NCBI GenBank assembly: GCA_035566895.1
Contig: DATMQA010000055.1
Span: 1-35,857, forward strand
Source of the DNA: DATMQA01 sp035566895
GTDB taxonomy: Bacteria; Verrucomicrobiota; Verrucomicrobiia; Limisphaerales; UBA8199
Direction of reading: 5' to 3'
Length of the DNA stretch: 35,857 bases
Part shown: in pieces, positions 35,345 to 35,857 of the stretch
Numbering within the stretch: position 1 is the stretch's first letter
Layout of the letters: the number at the start of each line of letters is the position of its first letter
Made by a program: the position numbers and the translations under genes
The notes under the pieces: model-generated
What the model was told of the DNA's origin: nothing
Seen by the model: the letters and a program-made list of their open reading frames with translations, nothing else
The model's database searches: none

Positions 35345-35857
35345 ATGTTCGAAAAAGTCCTGGTTGCTAACCGCGGAGAAATTGCCGTCCGCATCATCCG
35401 CGCCTGCAAGGAACTGAACATCCGCACCGTGGCGATTTATTCCGAGGCCGACGCCAATTCCATGCACGTCCAACTGGCGGATGAGGCCATTTGCATTGGC
35501 AAGGCCGCGGCCAACGAGAGCTATTTGCGGATCGACCGCATCGTCAGCGCCGCCGAGATTACCGATGTCGATGCCATCCACCCCGGATACGGGTTCCTGG
35601 CTGAAAACGCCCATTTCGCCGACGTATGCGAGAGCTGTAACATTCGCTTCATCGGCCCTAACTCGCGGGCGATGAACGCCCTCGAAGATAAGGCTGTCAG
35701 CCGCGCCTTGGCCAAGAAAGCCCAGGTCGAAACCCCGCCAGGTTCGGAGGGGGTCGTGGACAACGAACAGGACGCCCTGGTCGTGTCCAAGCGCATCGGC
35801 TACCCGGTCATGATCAAAGCCGTCGCTGGTGGCGGTGGCCGCGGGATGCGTGTCGCC
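35345..35857 (+). CDS. accC: Acetyl-CoA carboxylase biotin carboxylase subunit (3' end cut off by window)
   Basis: The first 171 residues of biotin carboxylase, which carboxylates the biotin of AccB with ATP and bicarbonate. The N-terminal domain is standard: 'FEKVLVANRGEIAVRIIRAC', 'AIYSEADANSMHVQLADEA', 'DAIHPGYGFLAENAHFA' and 'FIGPNSRAMNALEDK'. It then enters the ATP-grasp domain, where the glycine-rich loop 'GGGGRGMRV' is the last visible motif. The full protein is expected to be about 450 residues, so nearly two thirds lie beyond the window. The frame is open to the last base. It is the second gene of an accBC operon. Confidence 0.97.
   Translation, partial: MFEKVLVANRGEIAVRIIRACKELNIRTVAIYSEADANSMHVQLADEAICIGKAAANESYLRIDRIVSAAEITDVDAIHPGYGFLAENAHFADVCESCNIRFIGPNSRAMNALEDKAVSRALAKKAQVETPPGSEGVVDNEQDALVVSKRIGYPVMIKAVAGGGGRGMRVA

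Overview
The window is a GC-rich bacterial chromosome segment with about 30 protein genes. It most resembles a soil or freshwater Verrucomicrobiota (Pedosphaera/Limisphaerales type). This is inferred from several signs together: Tat-exported Gfo/Idh/MocA oxidoreductases beside AP2-fold sugar isomerases, plant-polysaccharide esterases, Myb-like 'PEEDALLGT' repeat proteins, and dispersed hairpin and heptamer repeats between genes. No rRNA, tRNA, CRISPR array, phage or complete insertion sequence was seen.

Layout. 1-2.8 kb: the 3' end of a DmeF-like Co/Ni efflux pump, an OprB-type porin and a stand-alone receiver-domain protein. 2.9-7.4 kb: a carbohydrate locus whose core is a 1116-residue protein joining an SGNH acetylesterase (with a jelly-roll insert) to a CE15 glucuronoyl esterase, followed 4 nt later by a GH10 xylanase. 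A convergent GH32 fructan hydrolase follows. 9-13 kb: a protein with an excisionase-like HTH and three Myb-like repeats, a membrane-anchored alpha/beta hydrolase and a 7-TM hybrid histidine kinase. 13-14.4 kb: a decayed stretch with a headless HAD phosphatase and an internally deleted L-fucose/L-arabinose-type isomerase. 14.5-18.9 kb: lipoate-protein ligase and a small PH-like protein, divergent from homodimeric pyruvate dehydrogenase E1 (aceE). The 488 bp between them are full of repeats.

19-23.7 kb: a TraB/GumN protein, two different signal peptidases I, a one-domain FHA protein and a short GspE/PilB-like ATPase. 23.8-30 kb: a small-molecule catabolism block with two Gfo/Idh/MocA oxidoreductases, two sugar isomerase/epimerase-like proteins and a MetE-like zinc methyltransferase, plus a DUF900 remnant. 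30.1-35.9 kb: a metallo-beta-lactamase/double-rhodanese protein, holB overlapping an O-antigen-ligase-like gene, then aroQ, accB and the start of accC.

How the genes fit together. Acetylesterase, glucuronoyl esterase and xylanase would jointly debranch and cut glucuronoxylan cross-linked to lignin, and the OprB porin could admit the sugars. Lipoate ligase and AceE both serve the pyruvate dehydrogenase complex. The aroQ-accB-accC order is found in many bacteria. Signal peptidases, FHA protein and GspE-like ATPase together suggest an export or pilus function. The most striking observations are the esterase fusion, the three-repeat Myb-like protein, 7-bp tandem repeats of unrelated sequence at several loci (one inside holB), a perfect 28-bp inverted repeat whose arms are themselves hairpins, and a long imperfect inverted repeat between two convergent genes.
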